From Streptomyces sp. NBC_00239 (GTDB lineage: Bacteria > Actinomycetota > Actinomycetes > Streptomycetales > Streptomycetaceae): DNA of 64,000 nt. Made by a program: the position numbers and the translations under genes. The stretch is from the NCBI RefSeq assembly GCF_036194065.1, contig NZ_CP108095.1, positions 7,936,001 through 8,000,000 of the forward strand, read 5' to 3'. The notes beneath the pieces are model-generated. The model was not told where the DNA came from. It saw only the letters and a list, made by a program, of their open reading frames with translations, and did no database searches. Of the stretch, positions 55,995-64,000 are shown one piece after another (positions within the stretch are counted from its first letter, which is position 1; each line of letters opens with the position of its first letter).

Positions 55995-57272
55995 TCACGC
56001 CTTGATCAACCCGGCGCCGCGCAGGGCGCCGGCCGCGACCGCGACGGTGTCGAAGGGCAGCCCGGACCGCTCGGCGACGTCCAGCAGACTGTGCTCGCCG
56101 TCGGAGAGACTGAGCACCCACAGCATGGCCATCTGGGCCTGCTTGGCGTCGCTGCGGCCGCCGAGCGAGTCGTACAGCCCGCGCCGGCCCAGCTGCGGCT
56201 CGCCGTGGGGGCTGAGGTTGAGGTACCGCCGGTTGCCGTCGAGGACGGCGAACGCCTCGCGGCAGACGGCGAGCGTGTCCGCCATCGCCTCCGGGGAGAC
56301 GAAGTCCGGATTGTCCGCCGAGGTGTGGTACTCGGGGTAGCCGGCGTACGGGGTCCGGCTGAGCGAGCCCACGCCGAGATCGAAACCGGGCGAGCAGAAC
56401 TGCCGCTCGTCGTAGCCGTACGGAGTGAACTCGGTGACGCGGTGCGGCCGTTCGGAGGCGGCCAGCACGTGCCGCAGCACCCGGTCGATCTCCGCGTCGC
56501 CGCGCCTGCTCTGCTTGTACGTCAGCTGCCCCGGGTCGCCCGCGCAGGCCAGCACCAGCCCGTGCTTGACCCGCTCGATGCGCTCCGCGTTGCGGGCCAG
56601 CCAGGTGATCGCCCCGATGGTGCCGGGCGCGTAGATGAACCGGTAGGTGTAGTACGGGGTCTTCTGCTCCGCCAGCGCCCGGGCCAGGAACGTCGCCACC
56701 GCGATGCCGGCCAGGTTGTCGTTGGCCAGCGACGGGTGGCAGACGTGGCAGGAGACGATCACCTCGTCGGCGACCTGCCCGGGGACCACGTGCTCGGCGT
56801 AGGTGAGGTGGCCGTCCGCGAGCGTCGAGTCGATGCGCACCTCGTAGTCGCCGTCCGGCAGCGCGTCCAAGGTGTCCTGGGCCAGGCAGAACCCCCATTG
56901 CGGTGTGTAGTAGCTGGTGCGGTACGGCACCCAGGCCGGGTGGTCCGGCAGGGTGTGCAGGTGCGCGCGGAGCTCGGCCAGCGGCATGGTCCGCGACACC
57001 GGCACGCTGTAGCCGAGCACGTGCAGGCTGGACGCGGCGAAGTCGACGACCCGGTTGCCCGCGGCGTCGGCGACGTACGCGTCCCGGATGTTCCACTCCT
57101 GCGGCACCGTCCAGTCGAGGACCTGCGTCCCGGTCGGCACCTCGTGCACCTGGAGCGGAACGTACTCGCCGACGATCTCCAGGGTGGCGCGCACACCGTC
57201 GCCGGTGATGCTCCGGCACAGCGGGTACAGCCGCTCCACCAGCGCGTGCATCTCCTCGCCGACTGCGGTCAC
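55995..57272 (-). CDS. DUF4910-type zinc aminopeptidase-like protein
   Basis: 425 residues. MHALVERLYPLCRSITGDGVRATLEIVGEYVPLQVHEVPTGTQVLDWTVPQEWNIRDAYV is the conserved DUF4910/DUF2172 opening; SCHVCHPSLANDNLAGIAVATFLARAL holds the metal site (H and D of HPSLANDN), followed by FIYAPGTIGAITWLARN, PYGYDERQFCSPGFDL and SRTPYAGYPEYHTSADNPDF. The fold is M28 peptidase-like. The family is frequent in polysaccharide clusters but its substrate is unproven; N- or O-deacylation of a sugar side chain is possible. GTG 57272 overlaps the epimerase stop by 4 bp. Confidence 0.87.
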   Translation of the reverse strand: MTAVGEEMHALVERLYPLCRSITGDGVRATLEIVGEYVPLQVHEVPTGTQVLDWTVPQEWNIRDAYVADAAGNRVVDFAASSLHVLGYSVPVSRTMPLAELRAHLHTLPDHPAWVPYRTSYYTPQWGFCLAQDTLDALPDGDYEVRIDSTLADGHLTYAEHVVPGQVADEVIVSCHVCHPSLANDNLAGIAVATFLARALAEQKTPYYTYRFIYAPGTIGAITWLARNAERIERVKHGLVLACAGDPGQLTYKQSRRGDAEIDRVLRHVLAASERPHRVTEFTPYGYDERQFCSPGFDLGVGSLSRTPYAGYPEYHTSADNPDFVSPEAMADTLAVCREAFAVLDGNRRYLNLSPHGEPQLGRRGLYDSLGGRSDAKQAQMAMLWVLSLSDGEHSLLDVAERSGLPFDTVAVAAGALRGAGLIKA

Positions 57273-58294
57273 GGGCGCCACCGCAGGGTGTCGTCGACGG
57301 CGCCGGCGTCGGACGCCGCGCGCAGCACGGCGAGGCGGGTGAAGCGCCGCTCGAAGTCCTCTCGGGTCAGCCCGTGTTCCCGGTAGGCGTCGGCGAGTTC
57401 GAGCGCGCCCCGCTTCACCGTCCACTCGCAGTCGAAGCCGGGCAGCGCGGCGCGGAACCGGGAGAAGTCCACCCGGTACGACCGCGGGTCGGCGCCGTTC
57501 TCCCCGGTGATCCTCACCTTCGCGCCGGACACCGCCTCGGCGACCTGCTCGGCGATCTCGGCGACCGTGACGTTGTTGGTCTCGCTTCCGATGTTGAACG
57601 CCCGGTCGTGCACCGCTTCCCGCGGCGCGCCCAGCGCGGCCGCGAAGGCCCGCGCGATGTCGGCGGCGTGCACCAGCGGCCGCCAGGGGGTGCCGTCGGA
57701 GAGCACCAGCACCTCGCCGGACAGCAGCGCGTGGCCCACCAGGTTGTTGAGCACGATGTCGGCGCGCAGCCGGGGCGAGTAGCCGAAGGCGGTGGCGTTG
57801 CGCATGAACACCGGGCTGAAGTCCCCGTCGGCCAGCGCGTGCAGGTCGTCCTCCACCCGCACCTTGGACTCCGCGTACGGCGTCACCGGGCGCAGCGGGG
57901 CGTCCTCGGTCACCAGGTCGTCACCGCCGGCGGCGCCGTACACCGAGCAGGTCGACGCGTACAGGAAGCGCCGCACTCCGGCGTCGCGGGCCAGCCGGGC
58001 CAGCCGTACGGAGGCGTGGTGGTTGATGTCGTAGGTGAGGTCCGGCGCCAGCGATCCCAGCGGGTCGTTGGAGAGCGCGGCCAGGTGGATCACGGCGTCC
58101 ACCCCGGCCACGTGCTCGGCCGTGACGTCGCGCAGGTCCACCCGGTGGCCGGGCGGGTCCGCGGGCTGCGGGCCGAGGACGCAGTCGGCGAACAGGCCGG
58201 AGTCGAGACCGACGACCTCGTGCCCGGCGGCCGTGAGGAGCGGGGCCATCACGGTGCCCAGGTAGCCCTGGTGTCCGGTCAGCAGTACGCGCAA
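57269..58294 (-). CDS. NAD-dependent epimerase/dehydratase (extended SDR)
   Basis: 341 residues. NAD-binding TGHQGYLGTVMAPLL (GxxGxxG, residues 7-14), VIHLAALSNDPLGSL, the catalytic STCSVYGAAGG and YAESK (Tyr-x3-Lys, ~residue 140), and RPLVHAADIARAF plus FNIGSETNNVTV near the substrate site. It modifies a nucleotide-activated sugar (epimerisation, dehydration or 4-keto reduction). TTG 58294 is the start. It lies in the middle of the glycan operon. Confidence 0.9.
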   Translation of the reverse strand: MRVLLTGHQGYLGTVMAPLLTAAGHEVVGLDSGLFADCVLGPQPADPPGHRVDLRDVTAEHVAGVDAVIHLAALSNDPLGSLAPDLTYDINHHASVRLARLARDAGVRRFLYASTCSVYGAAGGDDLVTEDAPLRPVTPYAESKVRVEDDLHALADGDFSPVFMRNATAFGYSPRLRADIVLNNLVGHALLSGEVLVLSDGTPWRPLVHAADIARAFAAALGAPREAVHDRAFNIGSETNNVTVAEIAEQVAEAVSGAKVRITGENGADPRSYRVDFSRFRAALPGFDCEWTVKRGALELADAYREHGLTREDFERRFTRLAVLRAASDAGAVDDTLRWRP

Positions 58295-58297
58295 GGT

Positions 58298-58948
58298 TCA
58301 TTCCCCCAGATCGAGAGTGAGTTTGGTGACGGCGAACGCCTCGGCGTAGCGCGCGTGGCATTCGATGCCGCGGATCCGTGCGAGGCCGAGGAAGGCCTCC
58401 CGGTCGTACCAGGGCCGGTGCCGCTGCGAGGGGTAGTGCTCCTGCAGCAGCCGCACCTTCTGTTCGGCGACCTCCGGCGACAGCGGCTGGTAGGCGTTGG
58501 GACGGCCGAGATCGCCGTCCCACTTGACGATCTCGTAGCCGAGGACGAGGTGGTCGCGGAACGCGGTGGGCAGCAGCCGCGCCAGGCCGCGGTGGTCCTG
58601 GTGCGCGTCGTCGGTGCGCGGCGCCAGCACCAGGTCCGGCGCCGTCTGCCCGCGCAGTTCCTCGACCGCCGCCTTGGCCTCCTCCCAGTGCGCGGGCATC
58701 CGGCCGTCCGGCAGTTTGAGCACGGTCAGCCGCAGGTCGGCGCCCGGGCAGAAGGCGGCGAGCGCGGCCCGTTCCTCCTCCTCGCGCTCGCCGCCACCGC
58801 CGGACAGCACCAGCGCGTCGATGCGCACACCCGGCCGCGCGAGGCACAGCGTCAGCAGCGTGCCGCCGGCGCCGATGGCGATGTCGTCGCAGTGCGCCCC
58901 CACCGCGACGACCTGCTCCACGGGCCGCCCGGCCCCGAGCCGTATCAC
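58298..58948 (-). CDS. PIG-L family deacetylase
   Basis: 216 residues. VVAVGAHCDDIAIGAGGTLLTL contains the metal motif A-H-C-D-D (family usually AHPDD, so Pro is Cys here), and APRTDDAHQDHRGLARLL holds the second HxxH/D ligand set. LmbE/PIG-L enzymes deacetylate N-acetylglucosamine derivatives using zinc. Here it may remove an acetyl from an amino sugar intermediate. GTG 58948 overlaps the cytidylyltransferase stop by 4 bp, and three bases separate its stop from the next start. Confidence 0.88.
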   Translation of the reverse strand: MIRLGAGRPVEQVVAVGAHCDDIAIGAGGTLLTLCLARPGVRIDALVLSGGGGEREEEERAALAAFCPGADLRLTVLKLPDGRMPAHWEEAKAAVEELRGQTAPDLVLAPRTDDAHQDHRGLARLLPTAFRDHLVLGYEIVKWDGDLGRPNAYQPLSPEVAEQKVRLLQEHYPSQRHRPWYDREAFLGLARIRGIECHARYAEAFAVTKLTLDLGE

Positions 58949-59775
58949 GCGGTCCTCGCCGCGGCGCCGTCCCCGCCGACGGCCGCGCCCGCTCCCGCGC
59001 CGCCCCGTTCCCACACGGCCCACGGGCGGTCGCCCAGGGCGTATGCGGCGTCGAGGGAGGCCCGTTCCTTGACGGTGTCGGTCGGCTTCCAGAACCCGCG
59101 GTGCTGGTGCGCCACCAGCCGTCCCTGCTTGGCCAGTTGGGCGCATCCGTCACCGACCAGGTCCCCGTTCTCGGGTATGTGGTCGAAGACCTCCTGGCGG
59201 AGCACGAAGTAGCCGCCGTTCTCCCACAGCGGCAGTTCGCTCACCGGGGTGATGCCCCCCACCAGGCCGTCCTCGCCCAGGTCCACGCAGTGGAACGAGG
59301 ACTGCGGCGGCACCACCATCATCGACGCCCCGGCGTCACGCCGGGCGAACCGGTCGATCATCTCCGGCAGCGGAGCGTCGGTGAGCACGTCGGCGTAGTT
59401 GGCGAGGAACATCTCGTCGCCGTCCAGGTGGTGGCGTACCCGGCGCAGCCGCTCTCCGATCGGCGACTCGATGCCGGTCTGCGCGAACGTGATGGTCCAG
59501 TCCGCGATGTCGGTCGACAGCAACTCGGTCTTCCCGCCCCGCAGCACGAAGTCGTTGGACGTCGTCTCCTCGTAGTTGAGGAAGAAGTTCTTGATGTGGT
59601 GGGCCCCGTACCCGAGGCACAGGATGAACTCCTTGTGCCCGAAGTGCGCGTAGTAGCGCATGACGTGCCAGATCAGCGGACGCGGGCCGACCATCGCCAT
59701 CGGCTTGGGCACGTCGTCGGAGGAGCCGTTGCGCATCCGCATCCCGTAACCGCCGCAGAACAGTACGACCTTCAC
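58945..59775 (-). CDS. rfbF: Glucose-1-phosphate cytidylyltransferase-like nucleotidyltransferase
   Basis: 276 residues. KVVLFCGGYGMRMRNGSSDDVPKPMAMVGPRPLIWHVMRYYAHFG (nucleotide binding, residues 2-45), LSTDIADWTITFAQTGIESPIGERLRRV, MFLANYADVLTDAPL (metal Asp) and WENGGYFVLRQEVFDHIPENGDLV match RfbF, which makes CDP-glucose as the first step to 3,6-dideoxyhexoses. GTG 59775 overlaps the methyltransferase stop by 4 bp. The C-terminal ~15 residues are a Gly/Ala-rich tail. Confidence 0.9.
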   Translation of the reverse strand: MKVVLFCGGYGMRMRNGSSDDVPKPMAMVGPRPLIWHVMRYYAHFGHKEFILCLGYGAHHIKNFFLNYEETTSNDFVLRGGKTELLSTDIADWTITFAQTGIESPIGERLRRVRHHLDGDEMFLANYADVLTDAPLPEMIDRFARRDAGASMMVVPPQSSFHCVDLGEDGLVGGITPVSELPLWENGGYFVLRQEVFDHIPENGDLVGDGCAQLAKQGRLVAHQHRGFWKPTDTVKERASLDAAYALGDRPWAVWERGGAGAGAAVGGDGAAARTA

Positions 59776-61016
59776 GACGTGACCTCGACAATGCTCAGTT
59801 CCGGAATGGGGAAGACCAGCCGGCCGCCCCAGGCGTGCACGAACGACAACTGCTCGACCAGCTCGTCCCGCAGGTTCCACGGGAGGACGAGCACGTAGTC
59901 CGGCTTGTCGATGCCGATCTGCTCGGGCGCCAGGATCGGGATGCGGGTGCCCGGGGTGAACCTGCCGTGCTTGTAGGGATTGCGGTCGACCGTGTACGGG
60001 AGCAGGTCGGGCCGGATGCCGCAGTGGTTGAGCAGCGTGTTGCCCTTGCCCGGGGCGCCGTAGCCGGCGACCGTCTCGCCGCGCTCGGCCGCCTCGATGA
60101 GGAACCGCAACAGGTCCCGGCGCACCTTGGCCACCCGCGCGGAGAACTCGGCGTACCCGGACAGCTCCTGCAACCCGGCGGCCTTCTCCCGGTCCAGCAC
60201 CTCGGCCACCCGCCGGGACGGCTCGCCGGCCACGTCGGCGGGACGGGCCCACAGCCGGATGGAACCGCCGTGCGTGGGCAGCAACTCGACGTCCACGAGC
60301 GCCAGTCCGCCGCTCGCCAGCGCCCGGGCCGCGGACGCCACCGTGTAGTACTGGAAGTGCTCGTGGTAGATCGTGTCGTACTGGTTCTCCTCGATCAGGG
60401 TCAGCAGGTGCTGCACCTCGATGGAGACCCAGCCGTCGTCGGCGACCAGGGCGCGCAGCCCCCGGGTGAACCCGACCACGTCCGGGATGTGCGCGTACAC
60501 GTTGTTGGCCACGACCAGGTCCGCCGGGCCGTGCTCGGCGCGCACCGCCGAGCCGGTGGCCGGGTCCAGGAACTCCGTGAGCGTCGGCACACCCGCCTCC
60601 CGGGCGGCGGCGCCGACGTTCACCGACGGCTCGATGCCCAGGCAGCGGATCCCCCGGTCCACCAGGTGCCTGAGCAGGTACCCGTCGTTGCTCGCGACCT
60701 CGACCACGAAGGAGTCCTTCTCCTCGGCATCGAGGCCCAGCCGCCGCACGGCGTCGGCGACGAACGTGCGCGCGTGCTCCACCCAGGAGGTCGAGTAGGA
60801 GGAGAAGTACGCGTACTGCGTGAACGTCTCCTCCGGCGTGATCAGCGGAGGGATCTGCGCGAGCCAGCAGTCGGTGCAGACCCGCAGGTGCAGCGGGTAC
60901 GCCGGCTCCGGCCGGTCCAGTTCGTCCGCGGCGAGGAAGCTCTCACACGGCGGGGTCGCCCCCAGATCGACGACGCTCGCCAGCGTCGCCGAGCCGCACA
61001 GTCGGCATCGTGTCAC
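59772..61016 (-). CDS. SAM-dependent sugar C-methyltransferase
   Basis: 414 residues. The zinc-binding N-terminus has CRLCGS (residues 4-9) and CTDCWLAQ (~48), the SAM domain has FVVEVASNDGYLLRHLVDRGIRCLGIEPS (about 105-135), and YHEHFQYYTVASAARALASGGLALVDVELLPTHGGSIR plus a C-terminal VAGYGAPGKGNTLLNHCGI nucleotide-sugar-binding domain follow. This three-part layout is that of NDP-4-keto-hexose C3/C5-methyltransferases such as TylCIII and NovU. It implies a branched, C-methylated sugar. GTG 61016 overlaps the GT4 stop by 4 bp. Confidence 0.9.
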   Translation of the reverse strand: MTRCRLCGSATLASVVDLGATPPCESFLAADELDRPEPAYPLHLRVCTDCWLAQIPPLITPEETFTQYAYFSSYSTSWVEHARTFVADAVRRLGLDAEEKDSFVVEVASNDGYLLRHLVDRGIRCLGIEPSVNVGAAAREAGVPTLTEFLDPATGSAVRAEHGPADLVVANNVYAHIPDVVGFTRGLRALVADDGWVSIEVQHLLTLIEENQYDTIYHEHFQYYTVASAARALASGGLALVDVELLPTHGGSIRLWARPADVAGEPSRRVAEVLDREKAAGLQELSGYAEFSARVAKVRRDLLRFLIEAAERGETVAGYGAPGKGNTLLNHCGIRPDLLPYTVDRNPYKHGRFTPGTRIPILAPEQIGIDKPDYVLVLPWNLRDELVEQLSFVHAWGGRLVFPIPELSIVEVTS

Positions 61017-62296
61017 TTACTGCCCCCATCCCTGCCCGCGCGGGGGTGCCCCGCCGCGAGCCAGCGTTTTCCGTTTCCTGCATGCGGCGCGCCGTCCCCG
61101 CCGCCGGACCGCACCGCGATCGCGCTGCGGTACCCCTCCACCAGGCGTTCCAGGCCGACGGCCGGGCTGAACCCCTGCTCGTAACGGCGCCGGGCCGCCC
61201 GGCCCATCTCCTGGCCGAGGTCCTTCTCCGCCGTGATCCGGCGCAGGCAGGCCGCGAGCGAGGCGGGCTCGCCCGGCCGGTGCAGCAGGCCGGTCACCCC
61301 GTCCTCGACGAGTTCGACGAACGCGCCGTGACCGGCGGCGACGGCCGGGACCCCGGCCGCCATCGCCTCCACGACCACCAGCCCGAACGCCTCCAGCCAC
61401 GTCGAGGGAGCCACCACGGCCACCGACCGCGCGATGGCCTGCCGGCACCGGTCCGGGTCGTACAGGCCGACGTACCGCACGTCCTCCCGGCCCGCCGCCC
61501 AGGCGTTCACCTCCCCCTCCAGCGGCCCCGCGCCGGCGATCACGAGCGGCACGCCCACCCCGCCGCCCGCGGCGATCTCGTCCCACGCGGCCATCAGCAG
61601 CCGCACCCCCTTGGCCTCCGCGAGCCGGCCGAGGTAGAGCAGGTGCTCGCCGGCGCCCGCACGGCGGGCGCCGGGACCGGGGTCGGGCACGAAGTTGTGC
61701 TTCACCGCCAGCCGTTCGGCCGGCATGCCGGACCGCACCAGGACGTCGCGCTGCGCCGCGGAGATGCAGAAGAACCGCTCCACCCCCGACCACCAGCGCC
61801 GCCGGTTCACCGACAGGCTGACCGCGAGCGGCACCGTCGCCAGCCGGGAGTTCCGGTAGCAGCCGTGCCGGACGGCGGGCAGCGGCGTCGCCCCGACGCA
61901 CTCGGTGCACGGCCGGCCGTCCCGCTGGAGCGTGCCGGGCGGGCAGACCTGCGTGTAGTTGTGCAGGGTGGCGACGGCGGGCACGCCCGCGTCGGCGCAG
62001 GCCGCCAGCACCGCCGGCGACAGCAGCGGGAAGACGTTGTGGACGTGCACCACGTCCGGCCGCCCGGTGCGCAGCCGGGCGGCGAGCTCCGCGCGGACCG
62101 CCGGGTTCCACGGCACCAGCAGCGGCAGCGCGGCCTTGGCCAGCAGGGACCGGGCGCCGATGTCGTCGCTGCGCCGCTCGAACACCTCGACCCGGTGGCC
62201 GGCCTCGCGCAGCAGCGCCACCTCCTGGTCGACCACGTTGTTCTCACCGCTCGGCTGCGCCGAGGCGTAGCGGTTGTGCACCACGAGAACGTGCAT
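61013..62296 (-). CDS. Family 4 glycosyltransferase
   Basis: 427 residues with a GT-B fold: VLVVHNRYASAQPSGENNVVDQEVALLREAGHRVEVFE at the N-terminus (acceptor side) and LLYLGRLAEAKGVRLLMAAWDEI, VAVVAPSTWLEAFGLVVVEAMAAGVPAVAAGHGAFVELVEDGVTGLLHRPGEPASL at the C-terminus, which is the GT4 nucleotide-sugar domain with the EAFGLVVVE (EX7E) motif. CPPGTLQRDGRPCTEC is an unusual Cys-rich insert near residue 145. ATG 62296 lies two bases after the upstream stop (TGAGCATG). Confidence 0.9.
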   Translation of the reverse strand: MHVLVVHNRYASAQPSGENNVVDQEVALLREAGHRVEVFERRSDDIGARSLLAKAALPLLVPWNPAVRAELAARLRTGRPDVVHVHNVFPLLSPAVLAACADAGVPAVATLHNYTQVCPPGTLQRDGRPCTECVGATPLPAVRHGCYRNSRLATVPLAVSLSVNRRRWWSGVERFFCISAAQRDVLVRSGMPAERLAVKHNFVPDPGPGARRAGAGEHLLYLGRLAEAKGVRLLMAAWDEIAAGGGVGVPLVIAGAGPLEGEVNAWAAGREDVRYVGLYDPDRCRQAIARSVAVVAPSTWLEAFGLVVVEAMAAGVPAVAAGHGAFVELVEDGVTGLLHRPGEPASLAACLRRITAEKDLGQEMGRAARRRYEQGFSPAVGLERLVEGYRSAIAVRSGGGDGAPHAGNGKRWLAAGHPRAGRDGGSK

Positions 62297-62298
62297 GC

Positions 62299-63612
62299 TC
62301 AGGTCACCTCCGATGTCCGGGCCCACTGCGGTCTGCGTCGTCGGGGAACGCCGGGCGGCGGGAGGGGAGCGGCCGCGGCGGGCGCCGCCAGCAGCGAGGC
62401 GGCCACGGTCAGGTGCAGCAGGTACGGCGAGGCGTCGCCCAGCCCGGCCTCGGTGTACGAGGCGATCGCGCAGTAACTGATCAGGAAGATCGCGCAGGCC
62501 CGCTGCAGCGAGGGCGGCCGCAGCAACGCCACGCCGCCCAGCACGACGATGAACGCCGCCACGATGGCGGTGCCGGTCAGCCCCTGCTCGTGGTACACGG
62601 ACAGCCAGCTGTTGTCGATCGGCAGCCCGCCGAAGGACTTGTCGCCCAGGCCCGCGCCGAACAGCTGCTCCGAGGTCGTGCGGGGAGCCGCCAGCAGGGC
62701 GTCCCAGACCTTGGCCCGACCCGTGAGGTTGGAGAAGTTCTCCTGGCTCTGCCCGCGCAGGAACCACGCCTGGAGCGCGGAGTTGAACCCCACCGCGGCC
62801 ACCGTCGCGCACAGCACCGCCCACGCGAAGAACCGGCGGGCGGCGGAGCTGGTCGCCACGAGCGAGCCGATCGCCAGCACCAGCCCGACGAGCAGGCCGA
62901 GCGTGGCCGTGCGGGTATGGGTCAGGGCGAGCAGCACCAGCGCCGGCACGACCACCACCGCCGCGCTGCGCCCGTCGGTGCGGCGGCCCAGGACGAGCAG
63001 CACGGTCAGCCCGATGATCACCGCCGCGTACTGGCCGATCTGCGGCGGGGTGAGCGGCCACAACGCGCCGACCAGCCGCCCGCCGTAGAGCTCGGGCATG
63101 GCCGCGCCCGGCGAGATGAGCAGGCCGGCGGCCACCGAGGCGAGCACCGCGAAGTACAGCCGGATGTGGTGCCGGACGAACCGCGGGCTGCCGTCCCACC
63201 AGCGGCTGAGCAGCCACAGCGTGCCGACGAAGAGGGCCAGCCGGGTGCAGCGGAACAGCGCGCCGAACCCGGACTCCAGGTTCACGCTGGAGATCACGCT
63301 CGGCACCAGCAGCAGCGTCAGCAGGAACAGGAAGGCGCTGGCCCGGATGCGCAACCGGAGATTGAGGGCGAGCGCCAGCGCGAACGCGGCGACCAGCGAG
63401 CCCATGGTGACCATCTGGATGAGGGAGCGCGGCAGCGGGACGACGGTCTGCGCCCCGGCGGAACCGAGCGTGTTGAGGATCAGCAGCCCCCAGACGATCC
63501 CGACGGCCTTCGGCGCACCGGGAGGGCTCGGTTCGGCGGCGGGCCGCGCGCCCGCGGAGTCCGGTGCGCCGGGCAGCCCGGCGCGCGTCAGGTCCTCGTC
63601 CATCTCAACCAC
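62299..63612 (-). CDS. O-antigen ligase/polymerase-like membrane protein
   Basis: 437 residues from GTG 63612; ATG 63603, one base after the upstream stop, is equally likely and gives 434. About 11 helices with a Wzy/WaaL-type layout: helices from KAVGIVWGLLILN on, a large loop around SNLTGRAKVWDALLAAPRTTSEQLFGAGLGDKSFGGLPIDNSWLSVYHEQGLTG (the conserved R...W / G.G.....HN/DN.yL... ligase loop), then ASYTEAGLGDASPYLLHLTVAAS. It polymerises or attaches the glycan at the outer face. Confidence 0.85.
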   Translation of the reverse strand: MVEMDEDLTRAGLPGAPDSAGARPAAEPSPPGAPKAVGIVWGLLILNTLGSAGAQTVVPLPRSLIQMVTMGSLVAAFALALALNLRLRIRASAFLFLLTLLLVPSVISSVNLESGFGALFRCTRLALFVGTLWLLSRWWDGSPRFVRHHIRLYFAVLASVAAGLLISPGAAMPELYGGRLVGALWPLTPPQIGQYAAVIIGLTVLLVLGRRTDGRSAAVVVVPALVLLALTHTRTATLGLLVGLVLAIGSLVATSSAARRFFAWAVLCATVAAVGFNSALQAWFLRGQSQENFSNLTGRAKVWDALLAAPRTTSEQLFGAGLGDKSFGGLPIDNSWLSVYHEQGLTGTAIVAAFIVVLGGVALLRPPSLQRACAIFLISYCAIASYTEAGLGDASPYLLHLTVAASLLAAPAAAAPLPPPGVPRRRRPQWARTSEVT

Positions 63613-64000
63613 CGGCCTGCGGCTGGAAGGTGCTGCCCGCGTCCTGCTGGTAGGGCGCGCCCTGCCACTGCCCGGAATCGAGTTCCCGGCTCGGGTCGTG
63701 GGCGACGAAGCTCCACGGCCCGAGGTAGACGTTGTCGTGCCAGCGGTTGTGCTGCGTGCGGGTGACCGCCTCGGCCACCGCTTCGCCCTTGTACGGCGAC
63801 CAGTCCGGGTAGGTGCCGTAGTTGGCCAGCGCCGCCATGCGGCCGCACTTCACCGCGCACCCGACGACGGACGTGTCCAGCACGAAGCGGTTGTCGTGGA
63901 TGTCCACCCGCTGGGTCTTCCACCGGCAGTCGGCGTACAGCGGTGCGGCCGCTATCGCCGGCTGCGCGCAGCGGTCGGTGCGGTCCACCAGCAACGTGCA
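63605..64000 (-). CDS. Right-handed beta-helix protein (partial, cut by window edge)
   Basis: The C-terminal ~131 residues are visible; the start is beyond 64,000. The visible part has parallel beta-helix rungs (RVDIHDNRFVLDTSV, HNRWHDNVYLGPWSFVAHD) and disulfide-capable Cys (CAVKCG, ADCRW). Proteins of this type near polysaccharide operons are lyases, epimerases or surface glycan binders. No catalytic residue can be judged from this piece. It overlaps the start of the ligase-like gene by 8 bp if GTG 63612 is used. Confidence 0.7.
   Translation of the reverse strand, partial: CTLLVDRTDRCAQPAIAAAPLYADCRWKTQRVDIHDNRFVLDTSVVGCAVKCGRMAALANYGTYPDWSPYKGEAVAEAVTRTQHNRWHDNVYLGPWSFVAHDPSRELDSGQWQGAPYQQDAGSTFQPQAGG

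Noticed and set aside
1..64000. tRNA genes, insertion sequences, integrases, att sites, origins
   Set aside because: None could be recognised by reading either strand; I found no transposase-like protein or cloverleaf-like sequence.

Overview
The window is about 73% G+C. It has the codon bias, GTG/TTG starts, leaderless promoters and gene families of a Streptomyces chromosome: an ALF-repeat secreted toxin, DUF4184, a csp gene, RidA, and a remnant that looks like a mycothiol-dependent isomerase. Gene density is high. I saw no tRNA, rRNA, insertion sequence, integrase or CRISPR array. Both ends cut through genes: an MFS transporter on the left and a beta-helix protein on the right.

Left arm (1-11,754, minus strand): a tightly coupled operon that looks like an unusual RiPP (ribosomally made, post-translationally modified peptide) locus. 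Its first gene encodes a 57-residue peptide with a strong ribosome site, followed by a 10-bp hairpin. Then come two JmjC/cupin oxygenases, a YcaO cyclodehydratase/thioamide synthetase, its TfuA partner, an S9 prolyl-oligopeptidase, an AAC(3)-type acetyltransferase, a GNAT acetyltransferase, an M16 peptidase pair (one active-site subunit, one without), and an MFS exporter. From YcaO to M16 the genes overlap by 1-14 bp. I know of no named RiPP class with this set, so it is the main candidate for a new system.

Next (11,850-18,236) come a secreted ALF-repeat polymorphic toxin with a colicin-E3-type rRNase tip and its 77-residue immunity partner, then a secreted S1-protease-fold protein that has lost two of its three catalytic residues and carries a repeat (propeller-like) C-terminal half.

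The middle (18.3-46 kb) is mostly housekeeping and accessory genes in ones and twos: oxidoreductase, hydrolases, regulators (LysR, AraC, PadR, MarR), transporters, a YbaK-type deacylase, S41 protease, cold-shock protein, deoxynucleoside kinase and an enolase. Two decayed gene remnants lie here. The enolase and a MarR regulator diverge from a striking array of ten palindromic units at an exact 13-bp period.

At 46.8-50.5 kb a second RiPP locus encodes a 51-residue lanthipeptide precursor, a LanL/LanKC-type synthetase with three cysteines at the zinc site (a CCG motif), and a PAP2 phosphatase. From 50.5 kb to the right edge, a long minus-strand operon encodes a cell-surface polysaccharide or glycan pathway: activation and modification of an unusual C-methylated and/or deoxy sugar, glycosyl and pyruvyl transfer, a flippase and an O-antigen-ligase-like protein. 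Most of its genes overlap their neighbours by exactly 4 bp.
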